In this document: one piece after another, positions 9,218 through 17,517 of the stretch
Numbering within the stretch: position 1 is the stretch's first letter
Layout: the number at the start of each line of letters is the position of its first letter
Source: Actinotignum timonense
Lineage (GTDB): Bacteria > Actinomycetota > Actinomycetes > Actinomycetales > Actinomycetaceae
Direction of reading: 5' to 3'
DNA length: 61,060 nucleotides
NCBI RefSeq assembly: GCF_900155575.1
Contig: NZ_LT706966.1
Location: 738,476 to 799,535, forward strand
Notes under the pieces: generated by a model
Databases searched by the model: none
Told to the model about the DNA's origin: nothing
Seen by the model: only the letters and a program-made list of their open reading frames with translations
Made by a program: the position numbers and the translations under genes

Positions 9218-9889
9218 CTAAAGCTGGAGGGTGCCCGCCCACTGGTTGGCCACGGTATCGAGGTAGCCGAGGTGGTCGTCGAAGAGGCCGGCGTACCTTT
9301 CGGTCATCTCCAGGGTGATGGTTCCCACCAGTTCCGTCCACGCGCGGATTACGGAGACGATGAGGCCGTCGGGCAGTTCGCCCAGTTCCGCGTCGAGGGA
9401 GCCGAAGGTCATGCGGATCCGCCACAGGTCCACCCCGAGCGCGCGGGTTTCCGGGCCGGTCAGGGCCTTATTGCGCCCGCCTTTCGCGATGCGAGCCAAT
9501 TCGAGGGGCACGCGCAGGGCAGCGGCCGTGGTCATTTCCGGATTGGAAAAATCAATGGCGCTGGCACCGTAAATAAGGGAGAAGCGATTCGGGTAATCGA
9601 GGGCCCAGGTGTGGGCGGCGCGCCAGGCCGCCACCCAGCGTTCCCGCCCCGATATTTTCTGGTCTGCTGCCCGGCGCATCGCCCCGGCCAGGTCGCGGTA
9701 GGATTCGGCCGCCAGCGCGGTGAGGAGTTCTTCGCGGGAGCGCACGTGGCGGTAGGGAGCACCCGGGGAAAGCTCAAGGGAACGAGCAATCGCGCGCATG
9801 GAAAGCTGTTCGGCACCGGCGCGGTCAAGCTGCGCGCGGGCCGCATCCAGCAGCTTTTCCCGCGTGGTGGGTGCTTCACCTTCACTCAT
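9218..9889 (-). CDS. TetR family transcriptional regulator
   Basis: Regulator of 223 residues. The N-terminal helix-turn-helix spans about residues 8-55 (REKLLDAARAQLDRAG, then the recognition part LELSPGAPYRHVRSREELL), as in TetR proteins. The C-terminal helical half is the ligand pocket, resembling the TetR_C_33 type in helix pattern. It is convergent with the preceding unknown gene and divergent from rpsF. TAGGAG upstream of the ATG serves as ribosome site. No adjacent transporter or enzyme points to a target; it may regulate itself from the 9890-10060 region. Confidence 0.88.
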   Translation of the reverse strand: MSEGEAPTTREKLLDAARAQLDRAGAEQLSMRAIARSLELSPGAPYRHVRSREELLTALAAESYRDLAGAMRRAADQKISGRERWVAAWRAAHTWALDYPNRFSLIYGASAIDFSNPEMTTAAALRVPLELARIAKGGRNKALTGPETRALGVDLWRIRMTFGSLDAELGELPDGLIVSVIRAWTELVGTITLEMTERYAGLFDDHLGYLDTVANQWAGTLQL

Positions 9890-10070
9890 AGCCCGCTCCT
9901 ATGCTTGTGCCCGGTAGGCCGCCTCAATCGCGGTGGAGCGACCTGGGGAGCGACCTAGAGAAAGTCTACCGGTCACCTCCCGGTTTCGGCCGGGATTCTC
10001 ACGGAAATACGGGCGAAAAGGCGTGGGCCGCTCCATATTTAACCATCTGGAAAACAGTGCCCGTACCGGC

Positions 10071-10076
10071 TAGACT
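10071..10076 (+). promoter_or_regulatory. -10 element of the rpsF operon promoter
   Basis: TAGACT about 110 nt before rpsF, identical to the hexamer at 8071. It would give a leader of roughly 105 nt containing two hairpins. The upstream -35 match is weak. Confidence 0.45.
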
Positions 10077-10084
10077 GAGGGACT

Positions 10085-10160
10085 GACCTATCTGTTCGCG
10101 GGCGTAAGCATGCGAACGGGCGGGTCAACGCATAACCCTTCTGCCGCGGACGGACCGCGG
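10085..10160 (+). promoter_or_regulatory. Structured leader of rpsF (candidate ribosomal-protein autoregulation element)
   Basis: Two stem-loops precede the ribosome site. One has arms GTTCGC (10094-10099) and GCGAAC (10112-10117), flanked by a possible closing helix GACC/GGTC (10085-10088 with 10123-10126). The other has perfect arms CCGCGG (10144-10149) and CCGCGG (10155-10160) around an ACGGA loop, ending about 10 nt before GAGGAGG. An S6:S18-binding rpsF leader is known in many bacteria; whether this belongs to that family needs a covariance test. Confidence 0.4.
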
Positions 10161-10188
10161 CCGTTTAGACCAGAGGAGGTGGGTAGAC

Positions 10189-10479
10189 ATGCGTGAATAC
10201 GAGATGATGATCATCCTTTCTCCGAACGTTGACGAACGTAATCTGTCGACCAACGTTCAGAAGCTGCTCCAGGTTGTCCCCAATGAGGGCGGCGAACTGG
10301 AAAAGGTCGATATTTGGGGCCGCCGGAAGCTTGCTTATGACATTAACAAGCACTCGGAGGGCATTTACGTCGTCGTCGATATGAAGGCGACTCCCGCAAC
10401 CGCCAGCGAACTTGACCGCCAGCTCAGCCTCAATGAGGATGTGCTCCGCATCAAGCTCCTGCGTCGCGACGAAAAGTAA
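10189..10479 (+). CDS. rpsF: 30S ribosomal protein S6
   Basis: 96 residues, the usual actinobacterial length. The sequence opens MREYEMMIILSP and contains the S6 hallmark DIWGRRKLAYDI. S6 binds 16S rRNA with S18 in the small-subunit platform. GAGGAGGTGGG lies just upstream of the ATG. It is the first gene of rpsF-ssb-rpsR-rplI, and the structured leader may give feedback control. Confidence 0.97.
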   Translation: MREYEMMIILSPNVDERNLSTNVQKLLQVVPNEGGELEKVDIWGRRKLAYDINKHSEGIYVVVDMKATPATASELDRQLSLNEDVLRIKLLRRDEK

Positions 10480-10536
10480 ACGTACCACCAGCGTAAGAAC
10501 CGAATCTGAGAAAACAACGGGGTAAAAGGAGCGATT

Positions 10537-11109
10537 ATGGCAAACGAACCGGTCATTACGATCGTCGGTAACCTCACCGCCGATCCGGAAATGCGTTTCA
10601 CGTCAGGTGGTGTGGCGGTCGCGAGCTTCACGGTTGCTTCCACCCCGCGCAAGCGCAATGCCCAAACTGACCAGTGGGAAGATGGCGAGCCAATGTTCGT
10701 GCGGTGCTCGGCGTGGCGTGACTACGCGGAGAATGTCGCCGAATCGCTGTCCAAGGGCATGCGCGTGCTGGTAACGGGCCGGCTCACGGTCAATCGTTAC
10801 CAGACCCAGAACGGGGAACAGCGCGAAGGTCTGGAACTTCAGGTTGATGAAATTGGGCCCTCGCTGCGTTACGCGAAGGCTCAGGTTACGAAAACCAGCG
10901 GCGGCGGTAATTACAACCGCGGCAACCAGGGTGGCTACGGCCAGAACCCGGGCGGGCAGGGCGCGCCAGGCGGCCAGGGCGGGCAGGGCTCCTACGGGGG
11001 TCAGGCCAGCTACAACGCTCCGCAGGGCGGCTCGGCTTACGATCCGTGGAGCCAGCAGCCGCAAGCCCCGCAGGGCGGTTCCGCTTTCGACGATATGCCC
11101 CCGTTCTAA
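10537..11109 (+). CDS. ssb: Single-stranded DNA-binding protein
   Basis: 190 residues. The OB-fold occupies about 1-115 ([16 protein letters not shown], then [12 protein letters not shown]). It is followed by a Gly/Gln/Asn-rich flexible tail and the acidic tip DDMPPF that recruits replication and repair partners. GGAG lies 8 nt before the ATG. Standard position between rpsF and rpsR; probably co-transcribed. Confidence 0.97.
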   Translation: MANEPVITIVGNLTADPEMRFTSGGVAVASFTVASTPRKRNAQTDQWEDGEPMFVRCSAWRDYAENVAESLSKGMRVLVTGRLTVNRYQTQNGEQREGLELQVDEIGPSLRYAKAQVTKTSGGGNYNRGNQGGYGQNPGGQGAPGGQGGQGSYGGQASYNAPQGGSAYDPWSQQPQAPQGGSAFDDMPPF

Positions 11110-11270
11110 ATTTTCGTCTAGATTTACGTTCTAGATTTTCGGGACTACGCACACACCCATAAGTGACATTTTGGCTCGGGCAACCGCCCCGCACCGCGCC
11201 GCGCACTGTAACGCGCGGTATTCGCGGGAATTGCGCTAGGCACGAGTCGCAGCAACATTAGGAGAAAACT

Positions 11271-11510
11271 ATGGCGAAGGGACATCTTCGCAAGCCGTTG
11301 AAGCGGAAGACCGCTCCGGTGAAGGCCATCAAGGTCGGCAATATTGACTACAAGGACACCGCTACGCTGCGCAAGTTCATTTCGGACCGCGGCAAGATCC
11401 GCGCCCGCCGCGTGACCGGTGTGAACGTTCAGGAGCAGCGCAAGATCGCCAAGGCGATTAAGAACGCCCGTGAGATGGCTCTGCTTCCCTACTCGAGCAA
11501 CGCTCGCTAA
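11271..11510 (+). CDS. rpsR: 30S ribosomal protein S18
   Basis: 79 residues with the S18 core: [24 protein letters not shown] and [18 protein letters not shown]. No zinc-binding cysteines are present, so this is the C-minus type. AGGAG lies 6 nt upstream of the ATG. The 160 bp after ssb contain three near-copies of CTAGATTTNCG (11110-11140) of unknown role; a separate promoter is possible. Confidence 0.97.
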   Translation: MAKGHLRKPLKRKTAPVKAIKVGNIDYKDTATLRKFISDRGKIRARRVTGVNVQEQRKIAKAIKNAREMALLPYSSNAR

Positions 11511-11521
11511 GGAGGCACATA

Positions 11522-11977
11522 ATGAAGCTCATTCTTACGCACGACGTCGAACGCCTCGGCACCGCCGGTGATGTTGTCACCGTCAAGGACGGCTACGGCC
11601 GTAACTACCTGCTGCCGCGCGGCTACGCCACTCCGTGGACCAAGGGCGCCCAGAAGCAGATCGACCAGATGGCCGAAGCACGCCGCAAGCGCTCCATCAC
11701 CGATCTGGAAGCCGCGCACGCGCTGCGCGATGCGCTCAACGAAGCCGTGGTGCAGGTGAAGAAGGCCGCCGGTGAAAACGGCCGCCTCTTCGGCGCGGTG
11801 ACCTCCAAGGACATCGCCGAAGCCGCCACCGAAACCGTGGGCAAGCCGGTGGACAAGCGTTGGATCACGCTTGCCTCCCCGATCAAGTCCCTGGGCAGCT
11901 ACACCGCTAAGGTGCGGGTGCATGAGGATGTCACGGCATCCCTCCAGGTGGATGTGCTGCGCGCACCCAAGAAGTAA
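11522..11977 (+). CDS. rplI: 50S ribosomal protein L9
   Basis: 151 residues. The N-terminal rRNA-binding domain carries the L9 signature GDVVTVKDGYGRNYLLPRGY; a long connecting helix (about 40-75) leads to the C-terminal domain. It starts 11 nt after rpsR with AAGGAGG from the intergenic gap as ribosome site. Last gene of the operon, followed by a strong hairpin. Confidence 0.97.
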   Translation: MKLILTHDVERLGTAGDVVTVKDGYGRNYLLPRGYATPWTKGAQKQIDQMAEARRKRSITDLEAAHALRDALNEAVVQVKKAAGENGRLFGAVTSKDIAEAATETVGKPVDKRWITLASPIKSLGSYTAKVRVHEDVTASLQVDVLRAPKK

Positions 11978-12042
11978 TAGTAAGTTAGCAGGCCGCGGAT
12001 CCCTCGTGGACGGCACGGCTGATAGCTGATTGATAAAACGCG

Positions 12043-12078
12043 AAGGCGGGGGAGAACCTTTATGGTCTCCCCCGCCTT
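12043..12078. terminator. Bidirectional terminator between rplI and the MATE gene
   Basis: Perfect 13-bp stem: arm at 12043-12055 (AAGGCGGGGGAGA) pairs with 12066-12078 around a 10-nt loop. It sits between convergent genes and could end transcription from both sides; A/T flanks are short. Confidence 0.8.
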
Positions 12079-12111
12079 TATGCTGCCCGCGCTAGCTGCG
12101 GGGGCGCCGCA

Positions 12112-13482
12112 CTAGCTCCCCAGCTGCACCCATTTTTCCCCGCGTACCCGCAGGTACATGGGCAGCGCCCGGGCGCTCATACACACCCCGGCATAGCCGA
12201 TCCACAGCCAGATGAATCCCGTCTGCCCGGACGTCCATTCCAGCAGCCCGAGCACCATCGGCCCATACAGGGCGAGGGGGATAAACATCATCCACGCGAG
12301 GGTCTTAAGGTCGCCCGCGCCAATGAGCACGCCGTCGAGAATAAATGCCACTGAGGCGATGGGGAAAAATACCGCAATGACGAGGAGGCCCCAGAAAGCC
12401 AGCCAGCGCACGTCCCCTGCGGTGCTCATGATGCGCACGATCAGCGGCGAGGCGAGAACGGTAGCCGCGCCCAGCATCGCGCCGACGCTCATGCCGCGGC
12501 TCAGGCAGCGCCCGAGCACCGTTCGCAGGCGCGATTCGTCGCCGGCCCCGGAGGCTTGGCCCACGAGGATTTGCGCGGCCATGGCGAGGGCGTCCAGTCC
12601 GTAGGAAGCGAAATTCCAGATGGTCATGGTGATTTGGTTCGCGGCCAGCGCCTCGGTGCCGAGTTGGGTCGCCCCGGTTATTTGCAGCAGGATCAGCACG
12701 CGCAGCACCGCGGAACGCACGATGAGGGGAACGGAATCGTGGAGGGCGCGTAGCACCCCCACTCCACGCGGAGCGAGCGGCGCGTGGTGCTCGCGCGCAT
12801 GATGTACGACGACGCCGGTAAGGACCACACCCATGACCGTTTGCGCCGCCGCCGTACCTATTCCGGCACCCGCCAGGCCCAGCCCGGCCGGGTAGATGAA
12901 AACGAAGTTGAGGGGGATATTGACGAGTGCCCCGAGCACCGAAACTTTGAAGGGTGTGGTGGTGTTCCCGAGCCCGCGCAGGGTTCCGGTGGCGGCCAGG
13001 ACCACGAGCATGCCGGGCAGTCCCGCGGCGGAAAAACGCAGGTAGCGTGCACCTTCGGCGATAACGACTCCCTCGGCGCCGAACAGCGCGAGGATATGGG
13101 GTGCCCAGATGGCCAAGATCGCTCCGAGTAGCACGCCCAGCGTTCCGGCGAGCCACAGGCCGTCCATGCCCTGGGAGAGGGCGGCTTTCATGCGGCCGGC
13201 TCCCACGTAGCGGGCGGTGGCGGAGGTGGTGGCGTAGGCGAGGAAAATGCATAGCCCCACGAGGGTGGTGAGGATGGTGGAAGCGAGGGCGAGGCCGGCG
13301 AGCGGCCCGGTGCCCAGGTGGCCCACCATCACGGTATCCGTGGCGACAAGGAGAGGCTCGGCCAGCAGGGAGCCGAGGGAGGGCAGGGCCAGGCGCGCGA
13401 TCTCACGGTCAATGGCGTGCTTGGTAGTGGGGGTGTTGCGGTCCCCAGCGGGGCCGTCAGGATGCTTCTCGGGTGTCGTCAC
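12112..13482 (-). CDS. MATE family efflux transporter
   Basis: 456-residue membrane protein with about 12 hydrophobic segments in two six-helix halves. The N-terminal region (IARLALPSLGSLLAEPLL, then TDTVMVGHLG) is typical of the DinF-like branch of MATE exporters, which exchange drugs or metabolites for Na+ or H+. The stop is next to a shared terminator. It is divergent from dnaB across a 340-bp region rich in DnaA-box-like sequences. The substrate is not predictable. Confidence 0.9.
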   Translation of the reverse strand: MTTPEKHPDGPAGDRNTPTTKHAIDREIARLALPSLGSLLAEPLLVATDTVMVGHLGTGPLAGLALASTILTTLVGLCIFLAYATTSATARYVGAGRMKAALSQGMDGLWLAGTLGVLLGAILAIWAPHILALFGAEGVVIAEGARYLRFSAAGLPGMLVVLAATGTLRGLGNTTTPFKVSVLGALVNIPLNFVFIYPAGLGLAGAGIGTAAAQTVMGVVLTGVVVHHAREHHAPLAPRGVGVLRALHDSVPLIVRSAVLRVLILLQITGATQLGTEALAANQITMTIWNFASYGLDALAMAAQILVGQASGAGDESRLRTVLGRCLSRGMSVGAMLGAATVLASPLIVRIMSTAGDVRWLAFWGLLVIAVFFPIASVAFILDGVLIGAGDLKTLAWMMFIPLALYGPMVLGLLEWTSGQTGFIWLWIGYAGVCMSARALPMYLRVRGEKWVQLGS

Positions 13483-13562
13483 GTCCGCTAGCTTAGCCGA
13501 GTCGTACCCGGGCGAGCCTACTTGAGGAAAGCCTCAACGTGAGTGACGTCACGTAGTTAAGA

Positions 13563-13719
13563 TGTGGAGAACTTTCCCGAAGAATATCCACAGTTGTGGA
13601 CAAACTTGGGGACGGGATGGCGGGGATTTCCCCCACTCCATCCACAGCTGTGGATGAATCTGGGCATAAATGGTGAACAATCCCCAAGCTATCCACAGTT
13701 TGTCCACTGGTTATGCACG
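13563..13719. promoter_or_regulatory. Cluster of DnaA-box-like sequences upstream of dnaB
   Basis: Eight 9-mers with one or two differences from TTATCCACA lie within 157 bp. Top strand: 13584-13592 (ATATCCACA), 13638-13646 (CCATCCACA), 13689-13697 (CTATCCACA), 13700-13708 and 13711-13719 (TTATGCACG). Bottom strand: 13563-13571 (TTCTCCACA), 13595-13603 (TTGTCCACA) and 13649-13657 (TCATCCACA). Two pairs form near-palindromes such as ATCCACAGCTGTGGAT. A GTGACGTCAC palindrome precedes them at 13543-13552. DnaA control of dnaB or an origin-like element are the natural readings; binding is inferred. Confidence 0.65.
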
Positions 13720-13825
13720 GATCCACCGGCGTGTTTACACATCCGCACAGGAGAATTAACTTGAAATTCACCTCGTAAACGCGTTACGAAAGCCAGTGGA
13801 GATCTATCGCCGAGAAAGGGAAGCT

Positions 13826-15193
13826 ATGTCCGTCGTCAATAACGGTGCGAAGATGCAGGGGTCATCTTTCGAACGTACCCCTCCCCAAAACCTCTCGGCG
13901 GAACAATCTGTTTTGGGTGGAATGCTGCTCTCCAAAGATGCCATTGCCGATGTGGTGACGGTGCTGACCGCCGATGATTTTTACCATCCCTCAAACGCCA
14001 CGGTCTTCACGGTCATCCTGGAGCTTTTCGGGCGCGGGGAGCCGGCCGATGCCATTACCGTGGGTGCGGAGCTGAAGAAACGCGGGGATCTTGAGCGGAT
14101 CGGCGGACTGCCATATCTGCACACCCTGGTTGCTTCGGTGCCCACGGCTGCGAATGCCGGTTATTACGCGAATATTGTGCGCGAACAATCCCAGCTGCGC
14201 GGATTGGTGGAAGTGGGTACCCGCATCGCCCAGCTCGGCTACACCACGGACGGCGCGGATGTTATGGGCCTCATTAATATGGCCCAATCGGAAGTGTTTT
14301 CCCTCGGGCAGTCGCGTGAGGCCACGGATTACGCCACGATGGCGGAAATCGTTCCTGGGCTTTTGGATGAGCTGGAGAAGAACGCGGAACGCGCGGGCAA
14401 ATTAGAGGGCGTGGCCACCGGGTTCATTGACCTGGACGCCAAACTCAACGGCCTGCGTGCCGGCCAGATGATTATTGTGGCGGCCCGCCCGGGCGCTGGT
14501 AAGTCCACTCTTGCGATGGATTTTTGCCGGCAGGCAGCCATCCATGATCAGCAACCGGTGGTCTACTTCTCCTTGGAAATGAACCGCACGGAGCTGTCCA
14601 TGCGTTTGCTCGCTGCTGAAGCGGGAGTTTTCCAAGACCGCATGATTAAAGGTGAGATGACGCAGCAGGATTGGGACAGAGTCGCTGGCGCCGTCGAACG
14701 TATTTCTACCGCGCCGCTTATTGTGGATGACTCGCCGAATCTCACCCTGCCGGAAATTCGCGCGAAATCGCGGCGTCTCAAGCAGCAGCACGATATTCAG
14801 ATGATTGTGATCGACTACCTCCAGCTCTTGGCTTCGGCCGGGAAGGTTCCCGAATCGCGCCAGCAGGAAGTCTCGGAGTTTTCGCGTTCGATTAAGTTGC
14901 TCGCTAAGGAATTGGAAATTCCTATTATTGCGGTGGCGCAGCTCAACCGTGATTCGGAAAAGCGTAATGACAAGCGCCCCCAGGTGGCTGACCTGCGTGA
15001 ATCAGGTTCGCTGGAGCAGGATGCCGACGTCGTCCTTCTTATCCACCGCGATGATATGTACCATCAGGATTCGGAGAAGGCCGGCCTGGCGGAAGTCATT
15101 ATTGGCAAGCAGCGTTCCGGGCCTACCGGCACCGTAGAAGTGGCCTTCCAGGGCCATTACGCGCGTTTCGCGAACCTCGCGGATAACAACTAA
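13826..15193 (+). CDS. dnaB: Replicative DNA helicase DnaB
   Basis: 455 residues. The N-terminal primase-interacting domain starts at PPQNLSAEQSVLGGMLL; the RecA-like motor carries Walker A ARPGAGKST and the DnaB pattern VIDYLQLL, then GSLEQDADVVLLIHR. No intein or insertion is present. The ATG at 13826 follows AAAGGGAAG and gives the usual N-terminus; an earlier in-frame start at 13796 lacks a ribosome site. The ring helicase unwinds DNA at the fork. The upstream DnaA-box cluster suggests replication-linked control. Confidence 0.97.
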   Translation: MSVVNNGAKMQGSSFERTPPQNLSAEQSVLGGMLLSKDAIADVVTVLTADDFYHPSNATVFTVILELFGRGEPADAITVGAELKKRGDLERIGGLPYLHTLVASVPTAANAGYYANIVREQSQLRGLVEVGTRIAQLGYTTDGADVMGLINMAQSEVFSLGQSREATDYATMAEIVPGLLDELEKNAERAGKLEGVATGFIDLDAKLNGLRAGQMIIVAARPGAGKSTLAMDFCRQAAIHDQQPVVYFSLEMNRTELSMRLLAAEAGVFQDRMIKGEMTQQDWDRVAGAVERISTAPLIVDDSPNLTLPEIRAKSRRLKQQHDIQMIVIDYLQLLASAGKVPESRQQEVSEFSRSIKLLAKELEIPIIAVAQLNRDSEKRNDKRPQVADLRESGSLEQDADVVLLIHRDDMYHQDSEKAGLAEVIIGKQRSGPTGTVEVAFQGHYARFANLADNN

Positions 15194-15216
15194 ATAAATG
15201 GATTGGTTGGCATGGT

Positions 15217-15278
15217 GTGCGGAGCGCTTTGAAATTTACTGAGTTGAGTTTCCTCGACTCGTGCAAAGCGCTCCGCAC
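15217..15278. terminator. Nested inverted repeat after dnaB (probable terminator)
   Basis: A perfect 15-bp outer repeat (GTGCGGAGCGCTTTG at 15217-15231 with its complement at 15264-15278) encloses a weaker inner hairpin with arms GAGTTGA and TCGACTC (15241-15260). It lies between convergent genes. There is no T-tract. Confidence 0.5.
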
Positions 15279-15289
15279 TACTTGAGGGG

Positions 15290-15472
15290 TTATGCTACAT
15301 CGTCGCCCTTGTCCCTTTTCTTCCTCCGGAATATTCCGTCTGTTGCCAGGAAGAAAAACAGAGAGAACAGGGCGCCCAGCGCCATGCGCGCTTCTTTGAT
15401 GATGAATCCAAAAGGTACGAGGATTGCTAGGAGCACATATCCAACCTTTTTCATACGCTCAAGAAATTCCAT
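15290..15472 (-). CDS. Small membrane protein
   Basis: 60 residues with two hydrophobic segments (about 10-26 and 31-47) and a highly charged, basic-acidic C-terminal tail (RRKKRDKGDD). The ATG overlaps the stop of the secreted-protein gene as TGATG, so the two are coupled. I recognise no family. A small two-helix protein coupled to a secreted peptide could be an immunity or export helper, but that is only inference from the pairing. Confidence 0.6.
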   Translation of the reverse strand: MEFLERMKKVGYVLLAILVPFGFIIKEARMALGALFSLFFFLATDGIFRRKKRDKGDDVA

Positions 15473-16008
15473 CAGTCAAAGCACCCTCTTTTAATGTCTG
15501 CGAATCCTGTCAGTTCGTCGATTACCGCCTTCATGGCTCCGCCTAGTGTTTCCATTGCTTCAAGGCTGAAACCGTGCTTACTGATGGTGCTCACTACTTT
15601 CCTTACGCCACCTGCGGCGTCAATAGCTTTTTTGAGTTTCATAATCTTGGCAGGGGCGACCAGTGTTGAGGCAATGGTCTTCGTGATTGCGAAGGTGCAA
15701 GACCAGAAGCTGCTTTTCGCGTTGTATAGATACCCCGGGTAGTTTTTCTCGACCCATGCAGTTATTGCAGGACTTCCTTGGAGAATCACTTCATCCGGAA
15801 TGGACATAATGAGATTCAGACCATCTGTAAGCTCCTGCTCGTTGAAGGGAATATAGTTTTGTTCACTGACACTATGGGTAGTAGTTGAATTTGATAGTGT
15901 TTCCACTTTATCTTGTTCAGCTGCGTTTGCTGTAACTACTGTTGATAGAGACAAGGCTAATACGCACACGCCAACAATCGTGCTGCGGATAGTCTTAGTG
16001 ACTTTCAT
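15472..16008 (-). CDS. Secreted protein of unknown function with two cysteines
   Basis: 178 residues. A clear signal peptide (basic start, then a Val/Leu/Ala core ending TANAA near residue 30) precedes a Ser/Thr-rich stretch. The C-terminal helical domain from about 95 has one cysteine at its start (SFWSC, C104) and one two residues from the end (C176), likely a disulfide. The domain is rich in Lys, Ile and Gly (KIMKLKKAIDAAGGVRKV). TAAGGAGACGAA before the ATG is a strong ribosome site. GC is lower than in flanking genes. A bacteriocin or surface-active protein is possible but not shown. Confidence 0.65.
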   Translation of the reverse strand: MKVTKTIRSTIVGVCVLALSLSTVVTANAAEQDKVETLSNSTTTHSVSEQNYIPFNEQELTDGLNLIMSIPDEVILQGSPAITAWVEKNYPGYLYNAKSSFWSCTFAITKTIASTLVAPAKIMKLKKAIDAAGGVRKVVSTISKHGFSLEAMETLGGAMKAVIDELTGFADIKRGCFD

Positions 16009-16214
16009 TTCGTCTCCTTAGTATTGTGGAATCTGCGTTGATTCCGTTGGGGATGAAGTGATTCTTTTATCTCGCGGCAACTTAAGCGTATTTGGTGATC
16101 TTGTCTAGGCGATAGTCCTAGATTGTCTATATGGCTTTTTTATTGTGAAACAGTTACAATACGCGCTACCAATAATTTAGAAGATAAGCCGGAACAGCAA
16201 ACATCCTTACACTA

Positions 16215-16275
16215 CGGGGCACTTCCCCCGCGGGCGCCGGATGGATGCCGGCGCTGCTACGGTGGAAGTGCCCCG
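16215..16275. terminator. Nested inverted repeat (terminator of the hydrolase gene)
   Basis: Outer 12-bp arms (CGGGGCACTTCC, 16215-16226, with its complement at 16264-16275) enclose an inner stem GCGCCGG/CCGGCGC (16234-16240 with 16248-16254). It ends 18 bp before the 3' end of the beta-lactamase-fold gene, transcribed towards it. The 16009-16214 stretch holds the promoter region of the secreted protein gene and nothing else I can name. Confidence 0.6.
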
Positions 16276-16293
16276 CGCGAGGAGCTGGTTTAG

Positions 16294-17517
16294 CTACGCC
16301 AACTCAAGGCTGTCCCGCACCGCGGCCAGCAGCCGGCAGACGCGCGCCTGCGGGAGCGGCTCGGAGGAGAGCTGGTTCTCCACGTAGGAGAAGGAGATTC
16401 CGGTGCCCGGGTCCGCGAAGGAAAGGCAGCCGCCGCGCCCGTTGTGCCCGAAGCTGCCGCGGGAGAGCATGGGTTCGCGCTGGCTGCCCAGCTGGAAGAC
16501 CAGCCCGTAGCGGGAGGTCGAATCGCACAGGACTTCGTCGAAGCCTTCGGCGCGGGTGGCCGAGACCGCGGTAATGAGCTCGGCGTCGTAGCGCGCATAG
16601 CGCCCGTCGCAGAACATCGCGTAAAGGGTCGCCAAGGAGAGCGCATCGGCATGCCCGTTGATAGAAGGCATTTCCGCATCGAGGAAATGCGGGTCGGTAA
16701 TGGCCGAATCGGTATCCTTCGGGGATTGGTAGGCGTAGGAGGTTGTGGAGTTCGGGTCGGCCTGGGCCTGGCGCAGCGCCCCGCCCCAGCCTTGGGTGCG
16801 CGGGCCCCAGAAATGCTTGGCGATGCGCGAGCGCTCGGATTCGGGGCAGCCGATCCACACGGAAAGGTTGAGGGGTGCGCGGAAGTTCTCTTCCAGGTAG
16901 TGCTTGGGGGTGAGGCCGGAAACTCGCCGTACCAGCTCCCCGGCCAGATAGCCCATGGAGAGCGCATGGTAGCCGTGTTTGGTGCCCGGCTCCCAGCGCG
17001 GAGCCTGGGCGGCGAGCTCGGAAGTAATAAGATCCCAATCGAAGAGCGCGCTCGCGGGCAGGATATGGTCAAAACCGGGCAGGCCGGCGGAGTGGCTGGC
17101 CAGCTGGCTCACCCGAATATCTTCCTTGCCGTTGGCAGCAAATTCGGGCCAGTACTCGGCCACGCGCGCGTCCGGATCAATGAGCCCGCGCGCCACGCAG
17201 TCCGCGAAGCAAATCCCGGTCAGGCCCTTCGTTTGCGAGAAAATAAGCTGCACCGCGTTATCCGGGTAGGGCGTACGCTCCGCGATCGGGTCTTCAACGA
17301 CGGCGCCATCGGCCACGCCGCCCCCGGTATTTGCACCGGCGGGCGGGTTCCAGCCCCCGTAAATATTGACCACGGGTTCGCCGTGCCAGAGCACCGCGAT
17401 TTGCCCGCCGCGATCCTGGTTGGTGGCGATGGAGGCGGCGAAAGCGTCCACCACCCGTGCGAATTCCGGGGCGTAGGAGCCGCGGATGGAATCGCGCGCC
17501 TGCGTGAATGTTGTCAT
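16294..17517 (-). CDS. Serine beta-lactamase-fold hydrolase/esterase (EstB type)
   Basis: 407 residues without signal peptide. The SxxK nucleophile motif is SQTK within LIFSQTKGL; the region PGTKHGYHALSMGYLAGEL matches the tyrosine-containing motif of EstB-like esterases; HNGRGG near the C-terminus corresponds to the third active-site strand. Cytoplasmic members of this family hydrolyse short-chain esters rather than beta-lactams. The ATG overlaps the stop of the HD gene (ATGA), giving an HD-hydrolase operon read right to left. Confidence 0.85.
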   Translation of the reverse strand: MTTFTQARDSIRGSYAPEFARVVDAFAASIATNQDRGGQIAVLWHGEPVVNIYGGWNPPAGANTGGGVADGAVVEDPIAERTPYPDNAVQLIFSQTKGLTGICFADCVARGLIDPDARVAEYWPEFAANGKEDIRVSQLASHSAGLPGFDHILPASALFDWDLITSELAAQAPRWEPGTKHGYHALSMGYLAGELVRRVSGLTPKHYLEENFRAPLNLSVWIGCPESERSRIAKHFWGPRTQGWGGALRQAQADPNSTTSYAYQSPKDTDSAITDPHFLDAEMPSINGHADALSLATLYAMFCDGRYARYDAELITAVSATRAEGFDEVLCDSTSRYGLVFQLGSQREPMLSRGSFGHNGRGGCLSFADPGTGISFSYVENQLSSEPLPQARVCRLLAAVRDSLELA

